NCBI GenBank assembly: GCA_963277665.1 | Contig: OY728120.1 | Coordinates: forward strand, 939,535,195-939,599,194 | Direction: 5' to 3' | Source of the DNA: Viscum album | Lineage: Eukaryota > Streptophyta > Magnoliopsida > Santalales > Viscaceae | Length of the DNA: 64,000 bases | Notes under the pieces: model-generated | What the model was told of the DNA's origin: nothing | Database searches by the model: none | The model's input: only the letters and a program-made list of their open reading frames with translations | In this document: piece by piece, positions 1-12,023 of the stretch | How the letters are laid out: each line of letters begins with the position of its first letter | Position numbering within the stretch: the first letter of the stretch is position 1 | Made by a program: the position numbers and the translations under genes

Positions 1-1404
1 GGTTGATTGACATTCAATTTTACTTCTAAGAGTAACAACTTCTTCCTCAAGTCCCTCAACAGTCTTGGACTTCTCTTCCAATATGGATGAAAGTTCATTT
101 ATGACCTTTGCTTGTTCTTCAATTTTAAGATTTAGTTCCACAACATCATCTGTGCTTTCAAGGATTGAAGACTGAACTCTCACTAGTTCTTCTAGTCTTT
201 CAATCTCTGCTTCAATCTCATAAACATATTCTGATGATTCTTCCACCATTTCCTTCCACTTTTTGCATCTCTTACATTTATTCTCTAGCTTGGAAAAATC
301 TTCCTTAATTTTAGTCTTTGAATCACCATTATAAGTAATCTTATTATATCTACCTTTATTGATCGAGGGTTCTGACTTTTCAACGGTAGCCATCATGGAA
401 GCATGCTTTCCTGTTTTAAATTCGGGTTCTTCTTCTTCACAAAATTCAGTATCCTCATCTTTATCTTCACAGACAAAACTCTTCCTCTGTATTTTCTTTA
501 CAGATTTGAAGTCTCTCTTTTTGAAAAATGTTTTTTGAGGCTTCTTGATGTTATCATCTTCACTATCTTCATCATTGATCTTTCTTAAACCCTGAGAAGC
601 AATGTTCCCAACGTTTCCACAACGAAAACATGTGAGAGGTAACTTCCCTTTGAATTTCCCTTTTCCCTTCTGGAACTTCTTTGCAATGGGAGAAAGAATT
701 TCTTTTTCTTAGTCATATTCACTGCTACTATCTTTTGAGATTTTTATTTTATCCATGGCCTTGAATGCCATTTCCTTGCTCACACAAGTCGTAGCATCTT
801 TTGGTTAAACTCTCATTTCATATGCTACCAAGCTGGTCAGTAGATCATCTAGAGAAAGTTTGGAAAGATCTCTTTCCTCAAGGGCTGACACCTTTGCATT
901 GTACAGGGGTGGAAGTATTATTAATATTTTCTTTACAATATCAATGTCTTTGATTTCTTCGCCTAGACCCCAAATTGCTCCAACCACTTCGGTAATTCGA
1001 TTGAAGAATGAGTCTGCATTCTCGTCTGGATGCATCTTCAGATCATCAAACTGATTATGCAAGACTTGTAATTTTGCCTCCTTCACTTTTCTATCTCATT
1101 CATAAATATTTTTGAGTTTATCCCACATGGATTTTTCTGTGGTTCAACTCCTCACCTTTAGATAGATCTGATCATAAAGGGCTGCAGTGAGTGCATTTTG
1201 TGCTTTAGCATCTGCATTAAGAATTTTCCTATCTACATCAGTCATAGCCAGGCATGTTGGATCAGTGACATTTATACCTTGCATAGTGGAAAACAGAACT
1301 TCCATTCTAAGGGATCTTATATGAGATCTCATTTTGTTCTTCCAAATCTGAAAATTACTTCCATTGAAAAGAGGGACTCCCCTGACATTGACTGCATTCT
1401 CCAT
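1..1404 (-). pseudogene. Copia gag (nucleocapsid polyprotein), 5' part, runs off left edge
   Basis: The start is the ATG at 1404 (MENAVNVRGVPLF), about 30 bases after a tRNA-Met primer site, as in Copia elements. Reading leftward there is a Copia gag N-terminus (LFNGSNFQIWKNKM), then the UBN2-type capsid region at about 1086-805 (VKEAKLQVLHNQFDDLKM, ADSFFNRI). A CCHC zinc knuckle follows near 620-580: CFRCGNVGNIASQG keeps the two first cysteines but has Asn for the zinc-binding His and Gly for the last Cys. Next comes an acidic stretch and a Glu/Lys-rich predicted coiled coil (about 300-1). The recognised pieces share one frame, broken by stops near 1143, 1100, 805 and 715, so decay is mainly by substitution. 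In the family this protein packages element RNA in the cytoplasm. The pol part lies outside the window. Family assignment is firm; the element is dead as read. Confidence 0.88.
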
Positions 1405-1434
1405 GATGACAGATTCAACACTAGCAACCTTTAC

Positions 1435-1446
1435 CCTCTAATACCA
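1435..1446 (-). promoter_or_regulatory. Copia primer binding site (initiator tRNA-Met)
   Basis: On the minus strand TGGTATTAGAGG lies two bases inside the LTR end and differs by a few bases from the common plant initiator tRNA-Met site TGGTATCAGAGC. It sits between the LTR and the gag ATG, as expected for the start of minus-strand DNA synthesis, and it sets the element's orientation. Confidence 0.8.
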
Positions 1447-1448
1447 CT

Positions 1449-3039
1449 TGTAAGACCCCGGGATGCCTTGAGAGGGGAGGGGTGAATCAGGGTGTCAACT
1501 TTTTTCTTTTAAAAGAAAGGATCTTGTTCCCATGTTGGTAGGAACTAGTTAAATCTATATGATGAATATGACCAGCAATGAAACATTCACATGCAAAGAG
1601 ATGACACAACAATTTTTACTTGGTTCACCACTAAGGGCTACATCCAAGGAGCATACGCCGACAAGTTTTTGGTCATACCAAATTCCACTAATCTTCACTA
1701 TTTGTGGATTACAATGGTTCAGGAACAGTCACTCTGTCCCAGGCTCACTTCCTTTACAAAGGTTCAGGGATAGCTCACTGCTTCCCTCGGGTCACTCCTG
1801 TTAACTCCCCCTGGCTCACTGCCCTTGGTGAAGTCACACCCAGTTTATAGATTTGAAGGTATCTTCATCGTTGAAAAATAATTCATCCTCTGTTGAATAT
1901 AGATGCTCTATTAAAGTCCAACTTTCACTCGTATACTAATCCCACTTTGAACCGAAGGTATTGGGAAATATTCTAGTTTTCGTGCAGCTCCAAAAGGTTC
2001 GGCGTACAACAACCTCACCTGGAGAGCTTCTCCAAGACTGGCTTGCAAGTTTCAAGAATGGCGCGCAAGTCACTTGTATGGTACAAAATTGGCGCACAGG
2101 TGACACCAACACACTTGCATGACACTGACTCCTTGAACTCCAAACTTGCGTGACTCTGCACCTTTAACTCCCAAACCGCCTTGGTCGCGCAGCCAACAAC
2201 TGGCGTGCATCCTCTACTTGCACGACCCAACAACCACTTGCGTGACTCAAACACTTGTGCGAAGAGAGATCTCAAAATATCTAAGTCTTGAACATCGTTA
2301 CAAATGAGGAGGGGTGGTCCTCTATTTATAGGCAAACTGGACCCCCTACGCGGTGGCGTGCAACTGTCCTCACAGCGCGCAAGTCCCAGCGCACAGCTCC
2401 AACTGCCCTAGCCTCTTTTGCATAACTCACATGCGCAACCAAACCAATACTTGTGAGACCCTCTTCCCTTTGCCATATTTTGAAGTTCTGATCACAAAGA
2501 ACAATAGGCGCGCAACTTTCAAACATCCTAGGAATCGGCGCGCAAGTCCTTTCTCAGCGTGCAAGTCACTTGCATGACCAGCCCAAAACTTGCGCGGCCC
2601 TTATCCCTTTTCCATTTTTCCATGTTCTGATCTTGAAAAACATATGGCGCGCAAGTTTCCTCTCCTTAAATAACATGGTGCGCAATTCTCTTTTCCAGAA
2701 ACACTTTTCTCCATTTTTTGATTTTCAGGCCCAAAAATTTGGCAAACACTGGGAAACGGTGTCACCTTCAATACTATTGTCTACTTGAACTGTATGATCA
2801 CTTTGCTGGTTCACATTCTAAACTTCCACTGAGGATTGACAACAAACACAAACCATACTCCAATTCATACATAGAAGACCATGGTTCCAATAGTTTTATG
2901 TGCTTTATTTTCATAATATCTTCACTAATAATCTTATTAAATTAAAGGATTGTTTTTATAATTAGGATGGGTCAATAAATCGGAAATTTTTTCAAGGGAT
3001 CCAATTCACCCCCCCCCCCCTCAAGTCTTTATCTACTCA
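1449..3039 (-). repeat. Copia 5' LTR (SIRE/Maximus-like ends)
   Basis: The left border is TGTAAGACCCCGGGATGCC at 1449, next to the primer site. A G-rich motif (TTGAGAGGGGAGGGGTGAA, about 1470-1489) stands just inside this border. Its reverse complement (AATTCACCCC followed by a C run and CTCAAG, about 3005-3030) stands near the far end, where plus-strand CA at about 3038 gives a plausible LTR start on the minus strand. Such inverted G-rich motifs near both LTR ends are familiar from Copia elements of the SIRE group. The length would be about 1.6 kb. The partner 3' LTR is outside the window, so the right border is inferred, uncertain by tens of bases. The centre holds a CpG-rich motif cluster (listed separately). 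Confidence 0.6.
2035..2690. repeat. Dispersed CpG-rich motif cluster inside the Copia LTR
   Basis: Variants of GGCGCGCAAGT and ACTTGCGTGAC recur more than a dozen times at irregular spacing, in both orientations, in otherwise AT-rich DNA (for example near 2045, 2065, 2122, 2150, 2190, 2215, 2236, 2380, 2510, 2540, 2560, 2590, 2648, 2675). Many have TG or CA where others have CG, as expected from decay of methylated CpG. They encode nothing recognisable; a role as a regulatory or binding motif in the LTR is a guess. Confidence 0.6.
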
Positions 3040-3349
3040 CTATGGGAAAACATTATTATCATTTATTTTTTCATATTGATTTATGTCTTCATTTATTTTC
3101 TATTATTCCACCCCATTATTAGGTTTTTTAGCTCACTATTTCTTTGATATATTTTCTCATGTTATCATATGTATTAATAATGTTATGAAAGTTATTATGA
3201 CTATGATGATGGGTTTAACTAATTTGTGTGCCTTATGTATAATAAAATTATAAAATGGGCATAATTTTACAAGGTAAAAAAACTATCAATTTTGGGATGT
3301 ATAATATTATGTATATTTGTCCAAAAATGATTTAATAATTATGTATATA

Positions 3350-3810
3350 ATCAACATGTCACTATATTTTTCATCATCTTCAGGTTTAAAACTGCTTGGT
3401 GGTTCAATAAAAGAATCTTCATTAAACTCCCAAGTGAGAAATACCAACTAGAAATAAATTTAAAATATCTTGTATCTTATTTTAGTAGATACTGTAAGAA
3501 ATAATCTATTGGTTTATATCCATGAAAATGGAGATATTTTTCATTAAAATCAACTCTTTTTACCTGATAATTACCCTTTTATACTAACCTTGCCTTATTC
3601 TTTTCCATTTCTCCTTTGTCATACAATTTTTTCTATAATACCCACTTTTTTCAAATTATATTTTTGTTATTTTTTTCATAAGAAATAATTCCCAAGTGTG
3701 ATTATTATCAATTTGGTCCAACTCTATATTCATCTCATTAATAAACTCATGGTTATTTAAAGATTCATTCATAACCCCTAATTCAACATGATAAATCAAA
3801 TAGGGATGGG
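3350..3810 (-). pseudogene. Copia reverse transcriptase fragment, heavily decayed
   Basis: Reading leftward on the minus strand from about 3790, pieces of the Copia RT start can be followed across frames: MNIELDQIDNNHTWELF, then KKWV.KKLYDKGEM, NKARLV.KG, VDFNEKY, and near 3440-3390 FNEDSFIEPPSSFKPEDDE. These match in order the conserved N-terminal RT blocks of Copia pol (TWEL; KARLV.KGY; DFNETF; the EQPPGF-like block). Several frameshifts and stops interrupt them, and the YVDD catalytic block was not found. An acidic, nearly open stretch upstream (about 4110-3950) may be the integrase-RT linker. It lies outside the Copia LTR ending at 3039, so it is a separate older piece. The RT call is firm, the limits are not. 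Confidence 0.75.
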
Positions 3811-5394
3811 ATATTATTCTCAAAAATATTTTCATTTAAACCATTGAATTCTGGTCTATAATAATTTTATGATACTATAATTATTTTCATAAACTTATAT
3901 GATATAAAGTATGAATATCCTTATCACATGAAGTATTTCAGTCATCATCATCATAGTAATCTTCACTAAAAATTTCAACACTTTCTAAATTTCCAGTTTA
4001 TTTTTTAACCAAATCAACACATTTTTCATCATCTTTCATTAGTTTATCTCACTTGATGAACTCATCAAAAGAGTTTTCAATCGCCTTAAAATTATTAATA
4101 TAAACTATATTTATCAATTACTTGTTTTAATAGTTGTATCCTCTTTTGTTTTTAATATATCATCAAAAAATTATATCAACTCTATACTGATCAAACATTC
4201 TCATTTTTTTGCGGGGTGTATAGTGAACTATACTAAAGTTTAATAACATATCTCTCTTATCAATTTTTTTTCAAGGTACACCTTTGAGGGTTAAGTGGGA
4301 ACCAGTATATAGGGATTTTTGGGGTATCCTAGCCCATTTAGTTTGTTTTTTTACTCCTACTATAGTAAATTACTATAAATATCCACAATAGTGCCTATTA
4401 TAATTTATGCTAAGTGTTCTGTTACCATTCCTTTTTGACATGTGTAATGGACCACATTTTTCTTTTATTTTTATCATTATAACATCAAAAACATTTTCTT
4501 CTCAAGTTAACTTGTTTATATTTTTTTGAAAAATGATGTAAAGTATTCGATTCCAAAATTCATTCACTTTTCTATATATAAATAATATGTTTTTTCAACT
4601 TCCCCCACTTGAAACAATCTTCCTTTTATTTTCTTCCTCTTGGAATCACACAAACATATTTTAAATAATTCACCAAGTATTAATTATTCCTAAATATCAC
4701 TTCACACCAATCATCCCAGAGTTAATAAATACTCAATAAGTTTTTCTTCAACTCATTAACAAACAAATTTTTATTTGATTTCATCCTTTTATCATAAATC
4801 TTTGTTAAGATAATGCCTTTAAACTTGAGATATATATTATTACAAAAATAATGGAAACCTAATTAAAATTATTAAATTCATTTAAAATATTTATATACAT
4901 TTCATGTAATATTAACAATCATTTTCTAATATCCATTGTCATTCTTTTTATAAAAAAATCAATATAACTTCCACAATACAATTTATCTTCTATTATCTCC
5001 TATTGTTTAAAAATGCATTTGAGAATTTCTACAAATTAAAATATGTATGTAACATAGTTAGATAATAATTTGTATAATTACTGGATTTCTAACACCTTCC
5101 AAAAAATTTATCCAATAACTAAAAATGATTCTCAACTTTCACTTATAAAACATCATCTTGCTTTTGAAAATGTTATATTCTCTAAGTGGTATATCTCCCC
5201 TTCAACTTCAACCTTCTATGTATTTTAGAATTATTTATATTTCTTACATTGAACAAGTAATTAATTTCTATATAATAAAAACCATCACAACACTAAAAAT
5301 ATACAAAAAATAAATTTATTCTTATAAAAACTTTTCTTTTTCTATTCTAAAATACTTGATATTTTCACTCTTTTAAATTATTTTTAATTCCATT
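3811..5394. other. AT-rich DNA without recognisable gene
   Basis: Very AT-rich, with homopolymer runs and no reading frame of note. Apart from the acidic stretch near 3950-4110 that may belong to the adjacent Copia fragment, I recognise no domain, terminal repeat or tandem array. It is probably older transposon DNA eroded beyond recognition. Confidence 0.6.
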
Positions 5395-7815
5395 TTTAAA
5401 AAAAGTGATGTGTTTTTCACTTTAATTCCATTATCAGTACGAGAATTTTGAAATTTTAAGAAGGAACATGAAATTTGATTTAGTGGAGGGGTTGGATTTT
5501 GAATCAGGCTTTGGGATAATGTTTTGATAGGTTAGACATCTCAAATGGGTGATTTTAGACTTGGAATGAAGATAAAAGGCTGGTTAGGAGATTCATGGGA
5601 TTGAAATAGTGGTTTGGGGTAGGATTTGTAAAAGTATCATCATGCTTCAATCCCATTAGCTAGCCAGATTAGGTCCACTAACTAGTCGATGGACAAACCA
5701 ATAGCCATATTATGAAACTGGGCTCACCAGTTAGCTGGTAGAAGCCTAGAGGCTAGCTAGTGAGTTGCTAAATAATTTTTTAAAATAGGGAAAAAATATT
5801 ATTTCCCACTTTTCTTTTTAAGATATATCAACCTCAATTCTCCCGAATGTTTTCAATTATCTTCCCCAGATACCACCCCTTATCCTCTCCTCTTCCCATG
5901 GTGGGATCTCCCTCATCCAAGGTCCTTTTTTGGAATCATCACTTTCATTGGGGGGCCTAAGGCGATTACCCAACTCCTACTTCCTTTGTTTTTTTTTCTT
6001 CCACTATCAAGTGGATTCATACTAGTTTTATCTAATATTACCTATTTTCAAGGTGTTTTTATAGTTCCTCAATTTTTCCTAATTTAGGCTAAACCAGTGG
6101 TTGATACTCAATAAGGGGGGACTATCTAAGTATAAGGTAGGTGGTCCCACAATTTAACCTATATTATTTATTTAGTTTTTGGTTTGTGTGTTGTATGATC
6201 TTATTGGTTTACCATGTGATGATATTGGATTTAATTAGATTTTTTAAAGTGAGGTTTTCCTTGGTTAATAATCCCCTATTTTAGATAATTGTCATTATTT
6301 ACCTAGAAAATCTTAAATGGTTAAGTCGTATGACAATTGATCAAAATTTGCAATTATATTTTGGAACTGAAGATTGTGAAATATAATTTCACAATTAGTG
6401 ATTAAGTGAAATTGAATTGACTCTTGTATTGAACCTTTGAAATGGTAATGGATTTTGTAAAATGATGAATTTTGGTTGGGTTTTTAATAAATGAAATGGA
6501 AATATGTCTTCCAAATTTATAAATTGATTTAAAAATACTAAAAAAATTGTGTTTTGGAAAATTAAATGGTTACCATAAAAAGTTTAGTATGTCTTACTAA
6601 AGTTTTATGATATAGAAAGGTTGTTTTAAGATGGGTTTTGGTTATGTTTTTTGATAAATATTGTTCTATGAAAATGTATTGAACCTATTATAATGGTTTT
6701 TTGGAAATTAAATTGGTTGTAAATGGGTTTTAGAAATAAAACTTTTATGGAATATTAGAATAAGAGTCATTTTTCATGTTTTGGTAAGAATTATGTTTTC
6801 TGTTTGAATACCTTTTATGAAATGAAAATAGCCCTTGGGGTTAGAATTGTTTTCAGATTGGAAATTTTAATGATCCCTTATGATTTTAAATTGATTATTT
6901 ATTGTTATGGTAATTATGAGTTATTTATTTTTATTTTTATAAGTAAATGATTATATATCTACATTATTCTTTTAAAGTAAAGTAAATTCACTCTTGGTTG
7001 TGTTTAATGGACCTGGGGTGAACTCGGCCCCTGGGCGGATTGGTTATAATCATTAAAATCATAGTGAACCTAGCCCCTGGGTGGATTTAGTTAGTCTTCT
7101 AGGATGGTTATATTATCCTTGGGTGTAGGTTGTTTGGAACGGTATGGGTATATTACCCTTAGTGGGTGGTGGGTTGGTCTGGTCTTCATGATATCCTTAG
7201 AGACACCATGAAACTATCCGAAATATGTATGTACCATTCTTGGGTATCATCACGGAGCCTAGGATTGACATTGTTTTATGAATTTATATGTAAATGATTA
7301 GATGGTTGTTATAATTTTTTAACTTTACCACTATTGCATGCACTTGGTACATGGACTGATTATTTTAAATATTTCATTGGTGGTGGCCAAATAAGTTGTA
7401 CTCACACCCTTCTCGGGCCACCATGGAACTTGGGTACTCAAGAAGATTTCATTATTTGGTTATAGGTTAAAGTTTTAGGGAAATATCCCATTGTATGAGG
7501 TTTTTCATGGAATGTTAGGATGGAGTATAGATGGTAGTACTAAGATGGACTTGAGACAAGTTTGGTATAGTTTTTATTTTAGTTATTTTTTCCTTTTGTT
7601 ATCTTGTATATATGATATTCCCATGAGGTATACCTTGATACATGTATAAAATACCCCATGCGTTATATCATTGTGATTTTGGTTTATTTTATCATCACTT
7701 TCCCAATCATATTTGTGATGTTCATTTTCCTCAGTTATATTTTTTTCTATTGTTAATGTTACTCTAATCATAGGGTATATTCCCCCCATAATATCCTCAT
7801 AGAACCTCACCGCAA
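5395..7815 (+). repeat. Arm A of a 2.4-kb diverged inverted repeat
   Basis: This stretch matches the reverse complement of 7960-10305 in the same order along its length. Anchors include GAAATTTTAAGAAGGAAC (5451), CTTATCC..CCTCTTC..ATCCAAGGTCC (5878-5925), TACTCAATAAGGGG (6104), the repeated CCCCTGGGYGGAT phrases (7015-7085) and TATCCTCATAGA near the centre (7790). Similarity by eye is about three bases in four with many small indels, so both copies are old. Outer ends near 5395 and 10305 share a TTTAATTCC phrase. It may be an LTR or other part of a Ty3 element, but no convincing primer site or polypurine tract was found, so the family is open. Confidence 0.7.
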
Positions 7816-7822
7816 TTTAATG

Positions 7823-8047
7823 GCCTCTGTAATACAGGGAGGCACACCTGAGGCCTTTCTAACTCCTCAAACAATAATTCCCCAACCCAAATTCCACAGA
7901 ACCAGTGGCCTTGGCTGATGCGCTACAAGTCCTCAGGAAACAACTCACCATCACTAGAGGCTTCCTATTAGTGGAGAGAGTCTATGAGGATGCTGTGGGG
8001 AGACTATACCTTCTAATTAGAGTAGAAATAGTAGTAGAAACGATTTA
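7823..8047 (+). pseudogene. Possible gag N-terminal fragment at the centre of the inverted repeat
   Basis: From ATG 7823 the plus strand reads MASVIQGGTPEAFLTPQ and, after a frame change near 7905, VALADALQVLRKQLTI then VERVYEDAVGRLYLLIRVEI before stopping. This charged, helix-forming style resembles the start of some Ty3 gag proteins. A diverged counterpart (VRFYEDIMGGIYPMIRV) reads on the minus strand just left of 7810, which agrees with two head-to-head copies. No zinc knuckle or capsid signature is visible; the gag assignment is weak. Confidence 0.3.
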
Positions 8048-10305
8048 AACATATAACCATGATAAATAAAAATCACAAATAATATAGGTAAATTTCCAAA
8101 AAAAATAAACCAACATCATAATGTTATAACACATGGTACATTCCATACATGTCTCAACAAATCCCCTATGGGTGGATCAAATATATAGTATAACAAAAAT
8201 AATAAAATAACTGAAACCAAAAATCATCCTAAACTAGTCCTAAGTCGAGCTTGGTACCATTATTTGTACTTCATTCTAATATTCTATGAAAAAAATTTGG
8301 TAATGGGATCTTTCAAAAAAACATATAGCCTTAACCAAATAATGACATATACTCAGGTACCAAAGTGTCATAGTGACCTGAGCAGTTTGTGGTTACAAAT
8401 AAGTAATCCACCACCAATGATGTATGAAAATAACTATTCCATGTAAAAAGTTCATGAGGTAGTGATAAAGATAAAAAATTATAATAACCATTTAAACATT
8501 TAAATATAAATTCATAAACAATGTTGAACCCATGATCCTTGATGACACCTGGGAATGGTACATACCTAATTCGACCAGTGTCAGGGTGTATCTAAGTGCA
8601 TTATGAAGACCACACCAACCCATATTCCACCAGAGGTAATATACCCATCCATGTACAAGTAACATGTAATTAAGGGTAATATATCCATCCCTAGAGCCCA
8701 ACCAAATCCACTCGAGAGCTAGATTCACCTTAGGTTTAATGATCACAACCAATCCGCCTGGAGGATGGGTTTACCTTGGGTCTATCAAGAATAACCAAGG
8801 GCCCATTTTTTCTATAAAATAATATCATACATATATTATCATTTCTATATAAAAAATAAAACTAAATAACACATCCTTACCATAACATAAAATAAACAAT
8901 TTGAAACCATAAGGGGTCAATTAACATTTCTGTTCCAAAAACAATTCCAAACCCTAAGGGGTGTTTTCATTCCATGAAACTTATTCAAATACAAAATTTC
9001 ATTTTTACCCAAACCAGTCACATGGATCCCATTCCAATACCCCATCAAAATTATATTTCTAAACACCCTTTCCAACCACTTTAATTTACAAAAAACAATT
9101 ATAATAGGTTCCATTAAATAATATTTATCAAAATTCATAAACAAAACCCATCACAAATCCTCCTTTCCATATCATAAAACTTTTCCAAGACATACCAATT
9201 TTCCTCAGGTAACCATTTAATTTTTCAAAACACAAAACATCATTTTAATAGTTTTAAATCAATTAATAAATTTAGAAGACATTTTTCTATTTCATTTATG
9301 AACATCCAAATCAAAATTCATCATTTTACAAACCTCGTTACTATTTCAAAGGTCTAAAAAAAGAGTCAATTCTATTTCACTTAACCAGATATTGTAAAAT
9401 TCTATTTCAAAATCATCAACTCCAAAAAATAATCCCCAATTTAGAACAATTTTCACATGTCTTAATCATTTAAGAGTGTCTAGGTAAACATGGTCAATAG
9501 TATAATGTAGGGGTATACTAACCAAGGAGAACCTAGTTTAAAACCTTTAACTAAATTCAAGATAATTTCATGGAAAACCAGTGAGACCACAAAACACACA
9601 CACCAGAAACTAAATCAATAATATGGTTAAATTGAGGGACTTCCTACCTTATTATTATATAATCCCCCTTATTGAGTATTGACAACCAGTTTATCCTAAA
9701 TCAGGAAAAGTTGAGAAACTATAAAAAACACCTAGAAAATAGTTAATGTTAGTTAAAAATATATGGAAACCACTTGAAAGTAGAATAAAACCAAAATAGA
9801 GGAAGGAGGAGTGGTAGACTCACCATAGGCTCTCTAATGAAAGTGAAGGTGCCTAAAATGGACCTTGGATAAGGGAAATCCTTCCACATGAAGAGGGGAG
9901 GACAAGGGTAGGTGTGTTGTAATTCTACTGAAAAAAATGGGGGAGAAATTGGGTAGGGAATATATTAAGTAGAAAAGGGGAAAAGTCCATTTTCCCCATT
10001 TTAAAAAACTTCCCAACAACTCATTAGCTAGCCATTGAGCTTCAACCAGTTGGCTAGTGGGATTGTAGTAGCATATTGCAGTCTCGACTTTTACCACAAG
10101 CTCTAGGTTCACTATCGTGACTCTCTTGGACAACCTTAGACCTTCATTACAAGTATAAAAATCATATTTGATATTTTCAACCTCTAAAAACTTTATCCCA
10201 AATCCTAATTCAAAATTTGGCCCCTCCGCTAACTCAAATTTCAAGTTCCTTCTTAAAATTTCAAATGCCTGTATGGAAAAGGGAATTAAAAACTCCCCAC
10301 CATAA
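7960..10305 (-). repeat. Arm B of the 2.4-kb diverged inverted repeat
   Basis: Reverse-complement partner of 5395-7815, separated by only about 150 bases. Its outer end (about 10300) reads on the minus strand CTCGAGGATGAAAAGTG then TTATGGTGGGGAG and TTTTTAATTCCC; a G-rich phrase after GAGGATGAA resembles the end of pol and start of LTR in some Ty3 elements, so this arm could be a 3' LTR on the minus strand. The 136-codon open frame at 9834-10244 (minus) lies wholly in the arm, has no counterpart in arm A, and is taken as chance. Confidence 0.65.
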
Positions 10306-11476
10306 CACTTTTCATCCTCGAGAATTCCTAGTGGTTATCCTAATGAATCCCCGAACCTATGTCAACCAATAATTGATTCCAAATGGCTGTATTTCATTCC
10401 AGCATGCTCAACATGATTCCAAAACTTGGTTCCCCAAAACCAAGTTCTCTATTAATTAAAACACAAACCACTTCCATCATTAAATTCAAAAAAACTAAGA
10501 CAGTGCTTACCTAATCTTTTATATACTGAGAAATGATTGTGTTTTTTTCCTAACTAACCACTAGTCCAATGGTGCTATTCATTATAGGTCATATCTCATG
10601 AAAGAAAAATCTATTGCATGGTTCCTTCCACCAATAGACTTACTTAACAAAACTTCATTCTTGTGTTTTAACAATGCATCTGAATCCATTTCCAATTAAT
10701 TGGACCCAACTATACCCATGAATTCCAGTCTAATTGTAGTTCTAATATTCCTTTTCAACATGAACCAAATTTTCTAGTCTAATTTTAGTTTTAATTATTC
10801 ATAATGAAAATAGTATGACCTCCTATGGACAACCTATCTCAATAATTCTTATTTCCCACCACTAATGAGACATTAAATTACTAGATCATGATACCTTGAT
10901 CATTGCAAACATACCACACTCATCCTATCACATTGAAGTCTAACTCTGAACTCTGGTGTGATTTCATGTTCAAAACACCAACCACCAACATTATTCACTA
11001 CACTCTCACCCGAGTACCAATGTTCCACCAAAATAAACCACGCTTGAATCACACCCTTTGATCCTGATCCCAAAAAACCTTCCCAAACTCCTACAAGCAT
11101 CACTTAGGAACTTACCTCTATAACTCCATGAGGAATCTATATGGGATTAGGTTTATTGGAATACCAGTATTTAATTATCATCATGGACATCTAAAGATTA
11201 GTCTTACTAATCAAAAACCTTTCTAAACCAAGGGTCACACACCCATGACTAACATGACTCTCCCCACAATAGGATTTTCCTTGTCATCTCTTCACTATAT
11301 CAAGAAACTAATCTCATGGAACATGTCGTTTCCATCATTGAACACAACGTTCATACATGACCAACTCACTCATACCCAGGTGCCATTCCATATGTGAAAC
11401 ATCTTTTCCTAAATCATGGAATGTTATCCTTATTACTTTTCAAAATTCATCTGAAGTGGGGTTCATTCCCACTAAA
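10306..11476. other. Unassigned DNA left of the CACTA element
   Basis: AT-rich, with the plus strand rich in CA and CC steps, resembling 43554-45168 on the other side of the CACTA transposon. No domain could be read in any frame. If the CACTA element inserted here, these two flanks were once continuous and may belong to one older element. Confidence 0.4.
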
Positions 11477-11492
11477 CACTAAACTAAAATCA
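11477..11492 (+). repeat. CACTA left terminal inverted repeat
   Basis: CACTAAACTAAAATCA matches the reverse complement of the right terminus at 14 of 16 positions. Another CACTAAA begins seven bases earlier (11470), so the exact first base could shift. Confidence 0.7.
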
Positions 11493-11500
11493 GACTTTAG

Positions 11501-11572
11501 CGATGGTTTGATAAACCACCGCTATTTTTTAAAAAAATAATTTAGCGGCAGTTTTTAATAAACCACCACTAA
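11501..11572 (+). repeat. CACTA left subterminal repeats
   Basis: Two imperfect, partly palindromic copies of the pattern GGTTT.ATAAACCACCGCTA occur at 11501-11524 and 11546-11572. The right end carries the same pattern inverted at 43453-43477. In En/Spm elements such repeats bind the TnpA-type protein; that role is inferred from the family. Confidence 0.7.
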
Positions 11573-11599
11573 ACCTTTTAATTTCTTAAAACACCCAAC

Positions 11600-11815
11600 A
11601 CTTCTCCCCCGACCCCCTGAATCCCTACTAGTCCTGAACCTTACCGACCCTCACCAACGGTCCCGACCATCACCCCCCACCCACCCAACCTTCACTGCCC
11701 CTTACTGTCAGTCCCGACCTAGCCGCTCGCTACCCCTCTCTGCCAGTCCTGACCTAGAACCTCACTGCCCCTCACTGTCGGTCCCGACCTAGCCCCTCTC
11801 CGCCTATCGCAATTT
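11600..11815 (+). repeat. C-rich tandem repeat near the CACTA left end
   Basis: A GC-rich patch in AT-rich DNA. About three units of some 50 bases share CACTGCCCCT, CTGTCGGTCCCGACCTAG and variants (about 11692-11800), with looser copies before. The half CGGTCCCGACC is palindromic. GC-rich subterminal segments are common in plant CACTA elements. Confidence 0.6.
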
Positions 11816-12015
11816 AATTCATCGATACCCCCTCCTACTAAGGTACTATTTGGATTTTGTATACATTAATTTATACATTGCAGTTTGGTGGAGTTTGATT
11901 AGGTTTTTATCTATAAATATGGATCTTCCACTCTTTTAGTTTAACTTTCCTTCCATTATCTTGAACTATAACTATCTCTAATATATTATTTGGTGCTTTC
12001 TATTTATCCCTAGAG

Positions 12016-12023
12016 TATATAAA
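12016..12023 (+). promoter_or_regulatory. Candidate TATA box of the CACTA transcription unit
   Basis: TATATAAA followed by CCCCC and a pyrimidine-rich stretch lies about 540 bases inside the left terminus, on the strand of the TNP2 relic. CACTA elements usually start transcription near this end. In such AT-rich DNA the match could be chance. Confidence 0.3.

Noticed and set aside
1435..1446. Possible tRNA fragment; likewise 51382-51392
   Set aside because: They are primer binding sites, complementary to the tRNA-Met 3' end, not tRNA genes.
3005..3030. Telomere-like or assembly-gap C run
   Set aside because: It is the G-rich motif of a Copia LTR edge read in reverse; not a telomere repeat.
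9834..10244. 136-codon minus-strand open frame
   Set aside because: It lies in one arm of the inverted repeat and is not open in the other arm; no domain.
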